Assembly: GCA_031425695.1 (NCBI GenBank)
Contig: JANPJV010000116.1
Coordinates: 1-64,000 of the forward strand
Direction: 5' to 3'
Source of the DNA: JANPJV01 sp031425695
Lineage (GTDB): Bacteria > Pseudomonadota > Gammaproteobacteria > Xanthomonadales > SZUA-5
Length of the DNA stretch: 64,000 nucleotides
Made by a program: the position numbers and the translations under genes. This document shows, piece after piece, positions 6,590-15,640 of this stretch (position 1 is the first letter of the stretch; every line of letters starts with the position of its first letter). The notes beneath the pieces are model-generated. The model did no database searches and was not told where the DNA came from. It was given only the letters and a program-made list of their open reading frames with translations.

Positions 6590-9500
6590 TCACTCGAAAC
6601 CGTTCGCGTGGATCAGGTCATCCAGCAGCGCATTGCTATCGGTCACGCTGTCGTTGGTCGCATTTGGATCGCTGAAGGGCGAGACAACCTGCGCCGCGAC
6701 TGTGGCATTGATCGTCGCTCCGCTCGCGTCAGCCGCCACGGTTGCACTGACCAGGTAGCTGACGGAACTGCCCAGAGGCAATGCGAGCGTGGTGGCGACG
6801 GCGCCATTCCCAGTGGCCGGGCAGCTGGCACCCCCGCTGGCGGTGCACGTCCAGGAGATGTTGGTCAGCGCTGCCGGCAGCGTCTGCGAAATCTGCACCG
6901 CCGGCACGTCGAGGACCGTGCTCAAGTTGCTGACCGTCACCGTGTAGACGGTGGTCTCGCCGCGCAGCAAACTGGTCCGGCCATCACTATTGCTGACCGC
7001 AATGTCCGCCTGCAGGTCGTCATTGACGATGGTGCCGGTGCCACGCGCGGTGGACGTCGTTACGCCAGCAACCGACGGCGTGCCGAGGTCGACGAAGAAA
7101 TTCTCGGTCGCTTCGGCAACGGTGTCACCGGTCACAGCTATCGCGATCGGCCGCGTCTGGCCGGCGCTGCCGGTGAAGCTCAGGCTGCCGGTTGCAGCCG
7201 TGTAGTCCCCGGGCGCGACCGCGCTGCCGTCTGCGGACTGGTATGGGACGCTGAAGCCATCCTGCACCGCCCCGTTCAAGGACACGGTGAACACGAAACT
7301 GGTGGTCCCGCTATCGCCTTCGGCAGCCGTCTGATTGCCGATGCTGATGGTAGCGCTGTCATCGTTGTTGATCGTTCCGGTCGCTTGCGGATCAGCAAGC
7401 GTTACCTGTGCATTCGAAGGCGTCGAGAGCGTCAAGACAAAAGTCTCATTGGCCTCGACCACGGTATCGCCCAACACGACGGCATCGAGGGCACGAGTCT
7501 CTCCAGCGTTGCCAACAAAGACCAGCTGAGTTCCGGGCGCGAGTCCCGTGAAGTCAGACCCGGCGCTCGCCGTGCCATTGGCGTGTGTCACCCCGACGGT
7601 GAACCCGCCCTGCACTGCCGCCGACAGCGTCACGATAAAGCTTGCATTGACCGCTGCACCGTTGCCCTCAACGACGCTGGCGTCGCTGATCGCCAATGTC
7701 GCACTGTCGTCATTGGTGATCGTGCCCTGCCCGCTGCCGTCGGCAATCGTCGCGCCGCCGGGTGCGCTCAAGGTCACGCTCATGCTCTCGTTTGTCTCCA
7801 GTTTGAGATCACCGTTCACCACGATGGCAATATCCCGCGTGGTCACGCCGGGCGGGAAACTCAGGGTGCCGGCATTCGCTTGATAGTCGCTGTCCGCCAC
7901 CGTTGCCGTGCCATCGCTGCTGGCAAACTGCACCACCACGGTATTGCTCACCGCGGCCGAGAGAGTTGCGGTGAAACTCAATATGCTGCTGGACTGTCCT
8001 TCAGTCACGCTCACGTCATTGATCGACAGCGTCGGCGTCGTTCCGAGAACAACGAGGTCGCTGCGGAATTTTCTCCAGTTTTCCTGGGGCAGGTCTTTGG
8101 CGATGACGCCATCACCGTAGAAAACGGTGTCGCCGAGGTCGGAAAGGATCTGGATCTGGCTGCTCGCGCCAAGGGTCGCCGGCAGTTCGACAATGCCCTC
8201 GGGATTGAGGCCGCTTAAGGTCGCACTACGCTCCTCCGGTTGCGTGGCTGGGTCGCCATTCCACGTGAACAAGCGGAAGCTGCCACTGGCAGCCGGACCA
8301 GCAATGATCAGGCACTCGCTGGCATTGCAGTCGAGCGAACGGATTCCGCGACCACCGAGGTCGAGCTGAATCGGCGCCCCAAAGACGGCTGGGCCCGCGC
8401 TCGGATTGCCCGAAACCAGTGCCGCCAAGTTGGTCACCGGCACGATCAGTCCGCGTGTACGCGCCGTGGCTGGCACGATCGGCGCGCGGAAGGCGAGATA
8501 GGCCGTACCATTCGGTGCGATCGCCAAGCCTTCAATATTGAAGCCTGCGCCATTGGGCTCTTCCGGAATCACGCCAGCGGCGGTGCTCGCCGTCAGCCCG
8601 AAGAAATTGGCACCGAGGCCATGCACATTGCCGCTGTCCCAATTGAGCAAGTCTGCGCGCAGACCGTCGTAGCGCCCGACATAGCTCAAGCTCGCAGGAG
8701 CAGTGTAGTCGACCGCAAACAATCGATAGCGGTTCGGTCGCAATGCACCGCCGGCACTATTGCTGTGCGAGCCCATGAAGTAGATGCGGTTGCCGACGCG
8801 CACCGAGGATTCAATGTCCACTTCGCGCGGATTGCCACCGGAAATATCGGTCAGGCCGAGCAGTGAAGTCACATTGAATTCGGCGCGCGGCAGCCCGGAC
8901 TGATCGCGGTCGACGAGGCGCAGGCGCTGGTCCTCGTCGATTGCCATCAGCATGGTATCGGCGTCCAAGGCGACTGCAGTCGACGCATCGGCGCCGCCGG
9001 TGTGCCAACGCGTCGTGGCTGGCGCCGCGCTGCCGTCCGAGGCGGCGTAGTTGATGACGTAGCTGTCGGTGTTCCCTTGCGGGTCGCTCACGCTGACGGT
9101 GAGGTTCGAAAAGCCGACAGCGGCCGGCGTGATCTTCAAGTTGCGCGCGGCCCCGCTTCCGCTCAACTCCAGGTTGGCGGCCGGGACCACGGATAAATTG
9201 CTGCTGACGACGCTGACGCTCAGGCTGGCCGCAGCGGTATCGGCATCGAGCAGGCTGAAGGCCAGACCGAGTGTCCGCGCGGGATCAGTGCTGTCGCCGA
9301 TCACGCCACTGACGGCGCCAGGGCCGTCCAATGGGACCTGCAAAAAGCTGGTCGTGGCCGCGGCATCGAACTGGATGGTCGGCGCCATTCCGTTGGTGAC
9401 GCTGGTCGTTACGGCCGCGGTACTGCTGTTGTTGCTCTCATTGGCTTCGGTGACTGCGCCTGCGCTATCGGCCACGACCGAGCCGACAGCGACCACGACA

Positions 9501-10858
9501 TTCCCGGCGGTCTGTGGGATCACGCTGACCACCGGCGAAGCAGCCGCTCCAGCGGCAAGGCCGCTGCAGCTGAAGCTCACCGTGCCGGCCGCATGGCTCC
9601 CGGTGCAGCCCCCGTTGGCTACCACGCTATCGAAGTTGACGCCCGCGGGGAGCACGAAGCTCGCCGCGAAAGCGCCGGCAGCAGCGGTTCCGATGTTGCT
9701 CAGACTAAGGGTGTATCCGTAAGGCGTACTAGCCACGCCAGTCGCCGGACCGGCAATGCTTGCCGTCAGGTCCGGTTGCGACTGGGCCGCAGTCGGTACT
9801 AAGGCGACGCCGCGGAAGGCTGTGTTCGTGGTCGCAGTCGCGAGCAGTGACGGCGTACCGGTTAACGCACCGTTGTAGCCCGAGAGGTCCGTGAGGCTCA
9901 CCAATTCGCCACCGCCGGTCGTTCCGCTGCCGCCCTTGCGTGTAGCAAACAGGGTCACCGCCGAGCCGTTGACGGCTGCCGTCAGACCACGATAGTCATC
10001 CGCGTCAACCCCCGCGCTGCCGTTGGCAACCCAGCTCCCCGCGACCAGCGAAAACTTGCCGAGTGCAGGTGCGCCGTCGTCGGCGACGTACAGCGTGTCC
10101 ATGCCCGCGACGCCGGCGTCCAAATCCAACAGCACGAAGGCATACGGACTGCCGGTCGAGGGCGAAATGCCCGGGAGACTGGTGATCGCCTGACCTGCGA
10201 CGACCGGCAGCCCGGCACCCACTTGTCCGATCCGCAGCGCGCTCCCGGATCCGGTTGACACGTAGAGGTTCCCGCCGAAAATGGCAGGCTGGCGCAGATT
10301 CGTGACGGTGGTGCTGAGCTGCGTCGAGGTAGTCGCGCCCAGCGTCGTATACCGGATTCCGCCCGCGCCACCGGCCAACCACAATGCATTGCCATCGGAA
10401 CTGGTCGCGCCGCGTGGGTTATTGCCATCGGCAAAGTCGGCGAGCGCCGTGCTCGTATCGACGGCACCCGCACCGTTGATCCGAACCACCAGCCGCGGTA
10501 CCGCGGCCCCGGTTGTGCTGGACAAGCTGCCGGTGCCACCGAGGTCGCGCTTGTAGCAGGTGGCCAACAACGCCGACGCATCGCTGCTGCGGCTGAGGAG
10601 TCCTTCGCTGGTGGAGGTGCCACTGGCGAGGCAGGCATTGACGCTGGCAGACGTCGTCGTCGGTAAAGCGATCGACTGCACCAAGGTGCCGCTCGGCGAG
10701 TATTCGTCGATAAATACCGGGTTGCCCGTGTTCACCAGCGTTCCAGTGCCAGTGCCTACGCGATAAAGCGCCAGGTTTCCCGGAGTGAACGCCGCCGCCG
10801 TCGCCAGGCCTGGTAGCGCCAGGACCAGCCCGATGCACAAAAGTCGCTGTGAACGCAT
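6590..10858 (-). CDS. large secreted protein: DUF3616, three Calx-beta, DUF11, GFE tag
   Basis: A 1422-residue secreted protein. The ATG at 10858 follows GGTGGGTGG and opens a signal peptide (MRSQRLLCIGLVLALPGLATA). In order: a beta-rich N-terminal region, a CARDB/DUF11-like domain at about 363-486, a cadherin-like strand region, a DUF3616-like propeller at about 615-890 (with DIESSVRVGNRIYFMGSH), three Calx-beta domains at about 940-1280 ending in TNDD, NNDD and VNDD, then a DUF11 domain. The protein ends IHANGFE. Calx-beta and DUF11 domains are usual in surface adhesins and may bind calcium. It is transcribed toward the palindrome array. The exact role is unknown. Confidence 0.88.
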   Translation of the reverse strand: MRSQRLLCIGLVLALPGLATAAAFTPGNLALYRVGTGTGTLVNTGNPVFIDEYSPSGTLVQSIALPTTTSASVNACLASGTSTSEGLLSRSSDASALLATCYKRDLGGTGSLSSTTGAAVPRLVVRINGAGAVDTSTALADFADGNNPRGATSSDGNALWLAGGAGGIRYTTLGATTSTQLSTTVTNLRQPAIFGGNLYVSTGSGSALRIGQVGAGLPVVAGQAITSLPGISPSTGSPYAFVLLDLDAGVAGMDTLYVADDGAPALGKFSLVAGSWVANGSAGVDADDYRGLTAAVNGSAVTLFATRKGGSGTTGGGELVSLTDLSGYNGALTGTPSLLATATTNTAFRGVALVPTAAQSQPDLTASIAGPATGVASTPYGYTLSLSNIGTAAAGAFAASFVLPAGVNFDSVVANGGCTGSHAAGTVSFSCSGLAAGAAASPVVSVIPQTAGNVVVAVGSVVADSAGAVTEANESNNSSTAAVTTSVTNGMAPTIQFDAAATTSFLQVPLDGPGAVSGVIGDSTDPARTLGLAFSLLDADTAAASLSVSVVSSNLSVVPAANLELSGSGAARNLKITPAAVGFSNLTVSVSDPQGNTDSYVINYAASDGSAAPATTRWHTGGADASTAVALDADTMLMAIDEDQRLRLVDRDQSGLPRAEFNVTSLLGLTDISGGNPREVDIESSVRVGNRIYFMGSHSNSAGGALRPNRYRLFAVDYTAPASLSYVGRYDGLRADLLNWDSGNVHGLGANFFGLTASTAAGVIPEEPNGAGFNIEGLAIAPNGTAYLAFRAPIVPATARTRGLIVPVTNLAALVSGNPSAGPAVFGAPIQLDLGGRGIRSLDCNASECLIIAGPAASGSFRLFTWNGDPATQPEERSATLSGLNPEGIVELPATLGASSQIQILSDLGDTVFYGDGVIAKDLPQENWRKFRSDLVVLGTTPTLSINDVSVTEGQSSSILSFTATLSAAVSNTVVVQFASSDGTATVADSDYQANAGTLSFPPGVTTRDIAIVVNGDLKLETNESMSVTLSAPGGATIADGSGQGTITNDDSATLAISDASVVEGNGAAVNASFIVTLSAAVQGGFTVGVTHANGTASAGSDFTGLAPGTQLVFVGNAGETRALDAVVLGDTVVEANETFVLTLSTPSNAQVTLADPQATGTINNDDSATISIGNQTAAEGDSGTTSFVFTVSLNGAVQDGFSVPYQSADGSAVAPGDYTAATGSLSFTGSAGQTRPIAIAVTGDTVAEATENFFVDLGTPSVAGVTTSTARGTGTIVNDDLQADIAVSNSDGRTSLLRGETTVYTVTVSNLSTVLDVPAVQISQTLPAALTNISWTCTASGGASCPATGNGAVATTLALPLGSSVSYLVSATVAADASGATINATVAAQVVSPFSDPNATNDSVTDSNALLDDLIHANGFE

Positions 10859-11288
10859 AACCACCCACCGATGAGAGCCAAGCGGCGGAACATACGTCGC
10901 GTCCATGACGGTGGCGTGGCAGGGGGCAGCCCTCATCGCGCGCAACAGCGAGCAGGTCAAAACAATGACCGGCCCTGTCTTTGCGATGCCTTCGGCGCAT
11001 CTGTGTTTGAAGTGAGCCACCATGAGCCGGCGCACTCATCCGCAGGTCACCTGGCAAGAGGAAACATGGAATTCAGTTGATCTACAGCGAGCCCGACTCG
11101 GCGTTCGCCAAGCGCAATATCGGCCACGGCGTTCCGAGCATCAACCGGTACTCCACCAGATGCTCGGCCGCGTACAGTGTCAACTTAGGCGGAGAGTGAA
11201 TTCCTATGGCCGCCGCCGTGGTCCGAGCGAGCAAGGCATCAGTGCCTTCCGACACGGTTGCAACGATATTCCACCTTGCTTACCATTC
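10859..11288. other. 430-bp gap between divergent genes
   Basis: This region must hold the promoters of the large secreted protein and of the HTH regulator. Bases 11089-11205 read in one plus frame as a coding-like stretch (IYSEPDSAFAKRNIGHGVPS...) ending in TGA, but with no start or ribosome binding site. It may be a gene fragment; I do not recognise it. No clear hairpin terminator was seen. Confidence 0.4.
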
Positions 11289-11972
11289 ATGCAACTTGAA
11301 TGGTTACAGCTCATGGGCCCTGCGCGCGACAACCACGACATCGCTGACCTACTGCCAATCGACCCGCTGCTTTTGCGCGTCCTTGCGGAGCCGGCGCGTT
11401 CTTTCATTGTGTATTCGCTGGTGCCGGAAGCGAAGACTGTGAAGATGCTGGCGGCGGAGCTCAAGTGTCCGCCGACGCGGCTCTATTACCACGTCCAGCA
11501 GCTGGAGAAACATGGACTGATTCGAGTCGAGCGCGCCCGGCTCGTTTCCGGAATCCTGGAGAAGCACTACCGCTCCGTAGCCCGCGAGTTCCCGCTCGAT
11601 CGCGCCGCCTATGGCGACAGCCCCAAGTCGGACGCACAGCGCAACGAAGCCCTGCTTGCCTTCGTCTTCGACCAGACCCGCCTTGAAATTTCGCGAGGCA
11701 TGGCTGCCGCGACGATCGACATGCGCAAACGCGCCCCGACGGTGGGGGCGCTGATGGCCTACCGAAATGTGCTGAAACTCGACGAAGACCAGGCCGCACG
11801 CCTCTATCGGCGCCTCCTCGACTTCTGGTCGGAGTACGACGCGATCGCCCGCGAACCGGCGCAAGACGGGCAGTTCTACGCCTTTTGCGTGGCGCTATAC
11901 CCGAATGCCATCGCCGGCGCTGCCCCAGAAGCGCCTGTTCGCCAACCGAAATCACGGGGGAAACCGAAGTGA
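11289..11972 (+). CDS. winged-helix (ArsR-like) transcriptional regulator
   Basis: About 227 residues. The DNA-binding part is LRVLAEPARSFIVYSLVPEAKTVKMLAAELKCPPTRLYYHVQQLEKHGLI, broken here as LLRVLAEPAR and RLYYHVQQLEKHGLIRV. The latter is the recognition-helix pattern of ArsR-type regulators. The C-terminal half is helical and probably binds a ligand or forms the dimer. No strong ribosome binding site precedes the ATG at 11289 or the one at 11313, so the start is uncertain by eight residues. Its stop overlaps the start of the next gene (GTGA), so it likely senses or controls something tied to that membrane protein. Confidence 0.82.
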   Translation: MQLEWLQLMGPARDNHDIADLLPIDPLLLRVLAEPARSFIVYSLVPEAKTVKMLAAELKCPPTRLYYHVQQLEKHGLIRVERARLVSGILEKHYRSVAREFPLDRAAYGDSPKSDAQRNEALLAFVFDQTRLEISRGMAAATIDMRKRAPTVGALMAYRNVLKLDEDQAARLYRRLLDFWSEYDAIAREPAQDGQFYAFCVALYPNAIAGAAPEAPVRQPKSRGKPK

Positions 11973-12292
11973 CGAAGACTGCCGGACGTCTTCCGGTCCG
12001 CCTGCTTCTGCTCGCCATCGCATTGGGTGTCGGCGGAGCTGTCCTCTTGAGTGGCGGCTACGCGCTCCCCGGCCTGCGCGAGCATTTCGATGCGCTCGAG
12101 GACTGGGATCTGCGGGCGCTGCTGGCGCTGCTGCCGCTGGCGTTGCTGGTCCACGCGGTTCATGAGCTCGGACGTTGCATCGCGACCGATACAGGATCGC
12201 GCCGGGACGGGCCGATCAACCCAAGGCCGGGGCAGCACACCGCGATCGCGCGAAGCAACGCACGACAATGCAAGCTGAAAGAAACCGCATGA
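11969..12292 (+). CDS. truncated membrane protein, possible M50-like peptidase fragment
   Basis: A 107-residue frame starting at GTG 11969, overlapping the regulator stop by four bases. One N-terminal membrane helix (LLLLAIALGVGGAVLL) is followed by a second (LRALLALLPLALLVHAVHELGR). The HAVHELGR string sits where zinc-dependent membrane peptidases have HExGH, but here Arg replaces the second His. After it the sequence turns to low-quality, Arg-rich residues unlike a membrane protein. I infer that a longer gene was cut at the active-site helix by deletion or frameshift. It could also be a genuine small membrane partner of the regulator. Confidence 0.55.
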   Translation: MTKTAGRLPVRLLLLAIALGVGGAVLLSGGYALPGLREHFDALEDWDLRALLALLPLALLVHAVHELGRCIATDTGSRRDGPINPRPGQHTAIARSNARQCKLKETA

Positions 12293-12323
12293 CCCAGGAA
12301 ATCGTTATCCAGGAGATGACCAA

Positions 12324-12581
12324 ATGGAACTGTGGCTAGGGCTGGTGTTGGCAATCGTCGTGGTCGGCGCAGCGATAGGGCTGGCGCTGCGGCAGCAACG
12401 CAGCCGCCAGCGCAGCGAGATCGAATTCCCCGATGACATCCCCGAGCTGGCGAGCTCACGCTCGCCAGCCCCGGTCAAGAGTGGGAAGGTCCTGCAGGAC
12501 GACCGGGGCGAAGGTGATGCCGGCGACGGAGGGGACGCGAGCGCTGGTGGCGATGGCGGCGGTGGCGGTGGCGGTGATTGA
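12324..12581 (+). CDS. small single-span membrane protein with Gly/Asp tail
   Basis: An 85-residue protein. CAGGAG lies 8 bases before the ATG at 12324. Residues 1-21 form one membrane helix (MELWLGLVLAIVVVGAAIGL), followed by a basic stretch (RQQRSRQRS), an acidic segment and a tail of Gly and Asp (GDGGGGGGGD). The orientation is probably N-out with the tail in the cytoplasm, by the positive-inside rule. I do not recognise a family; Gly/Asp tails after one helix occur in small uncharacterised proteobacterial proteins. It follows the truncated gene by 31 bases and may share its transcript. Confidence 0.65.
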   Translation: MELWLGLVLAIVVVGAAIGLALRQQRSRQRSEIEFPDDIPELASSRSPAPVKSGKVLQDDRGEGDAGDGGDASAGGDGGGGGGGD

Positions 12582-12709
12582 CGGCCAAGGTGCTTGGCGC
12601 GAACAGCCAGCACACTTTTCGAATATGGACCGAAAGGAAGCTTTGCGTGACGCGCGGGGTAGCATTCGCCGCGCGCGGATGACAGCGCACCAGACCATTG
12701 GAGATGAGA

Positions 12710-14434
12710 ATGAGTTGGAGCCCCATGTTGCCGAAGCTGGCCGCCCTGTTGAGTTTTGCCGTGGGGGGCTCGCCGGCCGCCGCAGGCGTGTCCAACGATA
12801 GCTGGGCGCAACGAGTCAACATTCCGATTGCCGGTCTTGCGAGTGGTTTCAACTTTTCACAGAGTGATATCGGCGGTGCCACGACGGACCCCGGCGATCC
12901 CCTGCTCGTGTGCAAGAACGGCGATCCGGCACAGCGCGGCAATACCGTCTGGTTTTCAATCGATCTCACCGCGGAGAGCCAGCCCGTCTGGGTCAACACC
13001 AGCGCGATCGGTTACGACAGCGTGGTCGCCATTTTCACCGGGGCGCCGGGATCGTTTGCGCCGGTAGCCGGGGGCTGCAACGACGATGGCGGAGCGGGCT
13101 TCTCGGCAGCGTTGAATGGCTTTCGACTCACCCCTGGAAGCGCCTACTCGATCATGGTTGCGCGCCCGGCGCAGAGCACGAACGCCGCCACGCTGAGCTT
13201 TGCGATGCGCTCGGCGCCGCTCTATGTGGTCAGCAAGACCACTGACACGCTGGATGGTAGCTGCGACGCCGACTGTTCACTGCGCGAGGCGATCAGCGCA
13301 AGTAATGCGGCGCCGGGCGCGGTGCTGCTGCCGGCAGGTGAGTTCATCCTGAGCCGCACGGGTGCCGGTAATGAAAACTTGAACGCCAGTGGTGATCTCG
13401 ACGCCACGGCCGGTTTTGGCCTGTACGGCGCTGGCTTCACCACTCGTGTGCGGGCAGTGAGCGGCGAGCGCGTGCTCGATCTCGAGCCGGCCAATCCCAC
13501 CAATATCGGCAGCACCTTCAACGTGATGGACGTGGCGATCAGCAATGGCGGCGGCATCGGTCCCGGCGCCGGGATCAACGCCAATAACGGCAATGACCAC
13601 CTGGCCTTGCGGCGCGTGCTGCTGGAAGACAACGTGTCCACGCTGCTGCCCGGCGGCGGCGCCAACAGCCGCGGCCCTACCGTGATCGAGGGGAGCGTCG
13701 TGCGCAACAATTCCTCTGCCGGCAATGGTGGGGGACTCGCGCTCGCTGGCGACAGCGTGCTCATCCGCGTCGATGTCGTAGGTAGCACCATCAGTGGCAA
13801 TCAGTCGCTGTCGACGAGCTCCGGCGGCGGTGGTGGCATCTATGGCTCGACCAATCTCGTGGTCTACAACTCCACCCTCTCGGGCAACCGCGCGCGCTTC
13901 AACGGCGGCGGATTGCTGTCCACCACCTTCAACGGACGCCTGACCCTGCTCAACGTGACCGCCGCCAACAACCAGGCCGACAGCGATTCCAATGGCAGCG
14001 GCGTCGGTGGCGGGATCCGGGTCGAAGGCAATGCTGCCAGCACGTACAACTCGGTGTTCAGCGTGAACAGCGCGGGCGCCGGCGCGGACGACTGCAGCAA
14101 AGTGCCAGCCGTCAACATCACGCCCGCAATCGCGAATCACGCCGACGTCGTCACCGCGGGCAGCGATTGCAGTTTCGGCGCCGGCAACACGGCGGGCGTT
14201 CCGGCGCTGCTCGGGCCGCTTGCCGATCACGGCGGAACTGGCCAGACACACCGCCCGCTGGCGGGCGCGCCAGTGATCGACAGCGGCAGCAATGCCGACT
14301 GCCTGGCGGTCGATCAACGCGGCATCGCGAGGCCCCAGGACGGCGATTCAAATGGGTCGCTGGTGTGTGACAAGGGCGCGGTCGAAATCAATGCCAACGA
14401 GGGCGACCTGCTTTTCCGCAACGGCTTCGAGTGA
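12710..14434 (+). CDS. secreted CSLREA / beta-helix protein with GFE tag
   Basis: A 574-residue protein. The ATG at 12710 is chosen because GGAG lies 6 bases before it. The signal peptide is MSWSPMLPKLAALLSFAVGG. Residues about 25-170 look like a pre-peptidase-type beta sandwich (GNTVWFSIDL, YDSVVAIFTG). The CSLREA motif (DCSLREAISASNA) at about 185 opens a right-handed parallel beta-helix with repeated GGG-xx-N turns. A choice-of-anchor-Q-like end follows (GAPVIDSGSNADC...DQRGIARPQDG...DKGAVE). The last residues are LLFRNGFE. It is probably exported to the surface or medium; its role is unknown. Confidence 0.88.
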   Translation: MSWSPMLPKLAALLSFAVGGSPAAAGVSNDSWAQRVNIPIAGLASGFNFSQSDIGGATTDPGDPLLVCKNGDPAQRGNTVWFSIDLTAESQPVWVNTSAIGYDSVVAIFTGAPGSFAPVAGGCNDDGGAGFSAALNGFRLTPGSAYSIMVARPAQSTNAATLSFAMRSAPLYVVSKTTDTLDGSCDADCSLREAISASNAAPGAVLLPAGEFILSRTGAGNENLNASGDLDATAGFGLYGAGFTTRVRAVSGERVLDLEPANPTNIGSTFNVMDVAISNGGGIGPGAGINANNGNDHLALRRVLLEDNVSTLLPGGGANSRGPTVIEGSVVRNNSSAGNGGGLALAGDSVLIRVDVVGSTISGNQSLSTSSGGGGGIYGSTNLVVYNSTLSGNRARFNGGGLLSTTFNGRLTLLNVTAANNQADSDSNGSGVGGGIRVEGNAASTYNSVFSVNSAGAGADDCSKVPAVNITPAIANHADVVTAGSDCSFGAGNTAGVPALLGPLADHGGTGQTHRPLAGAPVIDSGSNADCLAVDQRGIARPQDGDSNGSLVCDKGAVEINANEGDLLFRNGFE

Positions 14435-14504
14435 TCTCCACGGCGCCATCAGCTCGCGATGGCACCGCCTCCCGATTCCGTTGGCCGGCAAGCGAGCGCG
14501 GTTT

Positions 14505-14584
14505 GTAGCCTGGGTAAGCGCAGCGCACCCGGGACGCCGATTGCGAATCCATCCCCGGGTGCGCCTTTGGCTTACCCGGGCTAC
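14505..14584. repeat. GTAGCC-type intergenic palindrome (full copy)
   Basis: GTAGCCTGGGTAAGCGCAGC...CCCGGG on the left mirrors CCCGGGTGCGCCTTTGGC...TTACCCGGGCTAC on the right. It is the best-preserved of four copies in the window and lies just after the GFE gene. It can form a long hairpin and may stabilise mRNA ends. Confidence 0.75.
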
Positions 14585-14642
14585 AAAGCCGTCTCTCGCC
14601 GACCTATTGTCCCGGTCACTGTTTGTCTCCCGGGAAATTTCC

Positions 14643-15050
14643 ATGTCCGACACCGCCCGCGCCCTGATCCAGCGCTATTACGATGCGTTCAATGTCCAGG
14701 ACGTCTCCAGCTTTCTCGAACTGCTGACCGACGATGTCGTGCACGACATCAACCAGGGTGGGCGGGAGATTGGGCGCGACGCGTTTGCCGGCTTCATGGC
14801 GCGCATGAATCGCTGCTATCGCGAGACGATCGTCGACCTGGTTGTGCTGACCGAGCCCGCAGGTCGTCGCGCGGCGGCCGAGTTTGTCGTGCTCGGCGAG
14901 TACCTCGAAGCTGACACCGGCCTGCCGCCGGCCAGGGGTCAGCGCTATCGGCTTCCTGCCGGCGCTTTCTTCGAGATCCGCGACGGTCGGGTCGCCCGGG
15001 TCAGCAACTACTACGACCTGAACGACTGGCTGAGCCAGGTCGGCGGGTGA
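14643..15050 (+). CDS. NTF2/SnoaL-like (ketosteroid isomerase-related) protein
   Basis: A 135-residue protein beginning MSDTARALIQRYYDAFNVQD, the standard opening helix of the SnoaL/NTF2-like fold, with LLTDDVVHDINQGGREIGRDAF and the closing GRVARVSNYYDLNDWL. The cone-shaped fold often binds a small hydrophobic molecule; the substrate here is unknown. It is the first gene of a three-gene set with overlapping stops and starts, followed by a GNAT enzyme and a nitrilase-type hydrolase, so all three probably serve one pathway. Confidence 0.85.
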   Translation: MSDTARALIQRYYDAFNVQDVSSFLELLTDDVVHDINQGGREIGRDAFAGFMARMNRCYRETIVDLVVLTEPAGRRAAAEFVVLGEYLEADTGLPPARGQRYRLPAGAFFEIRDGRVARVSNYYDLNDWLSQVGG

Positions 15051-15640
15051 GCGAACTGAAGTTCAGTGCCGCTCGCGGGAATGCGATCGCGGCGTTGGTG
15101 CCCGAGATTGCCGCGCTGCGCATCGAAGTGTTCCGGGCGTTTCCGTATCTGTACGACGGCAGCCTCGCGTACGAGCAGCGCTATCTGCGCACCTATGTCG
15201 AGGCACCTGAGAGCCTGTTCGTACTCGTGCGGGATGCCGGCGCCCTGGTCGGTGCGTCCAGTGCACTGCCGCTCGCCGCCGAGACGACAGAGCTGCGAGC
15301 ACCCTTCGAGCGTGCTGGGATCGAGGTCGGGCGAGTGTTCTATTGCGGGGAGTCGGTGCTGTTGCCGGCGTATCGCGGTCGCGGCCTTGGCCATCTTTTT
15401 TTCGATGCGCGCGAGGAACATGCGCGGGCGCTCAATCGTTTCGACATGATGAGCTTCTGTGCCGTCGAGCGGCCGTTCGATCACCCGCGGCGCCCAGCGG
15501 ATCATCGACCGCTCGATGCCTTCTGGCGCGCGCGCGGCTATCGGCCGCAGCCCGGTCTCACGACCACCATCTGCTGGCAGGATCTCGACGAGCCCAGCGA
15601 GAGCCCAAAGACCATGCAGTTCTGGACGCGCGCCCTGTGA
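15047..15640 (+). CDS. GNAT family N-acyltransferase
   Basis: A 197-residue protein starting at GTG 15047 inside the previous stop (GTGA). The acyl-CoA-binding loop is visible as CGESVLLPAYRGRGLGHLFF, matching the R-G-x-G-x-G/A pattern of GNAT enzymes. The substrate is unknown. GNAT domains fused to nitrilase-type hydrolases are known in single bifunctional proteins. Here the two activities are separate but translationally coupled, which suggests a physical or sequential partnership with the next gene. Confidence 0.85.
   Translation: MSELKFSAARGNAIAALVPEIAALRIEVFRAFPYLYDGSLAYEQRYLRTYVEAPESLFVLVRDAGALVGASSALPLAAETTELRAPFERAGIEVGRVFYCGESVLLPAYRGRGLGHLFFDAREEHARALNRFDMMSFCAVERPFDHPRRPADHRPLDAFWRARGYRPQPGLTTTICWQDLDEPSESPKTMQFWTRAL

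Noticed and set aside
6275..8218. A 647-codon plus-strand open frame opposite the large secreted gene
   Set aside because: It is a high-GC shadow: Arg/Gly/His-rich, no ribosome binding site or domain, while the minus frame has a signal peptide and Calx-beta and DUF11 domains.
8651..8664. Another copy of the 19-bp palindrome inside the large secreted gene
   Set aside because: GTCTGCGCGCAGAC lacks the three-base centre and fits the protein frame, so chance is likely.
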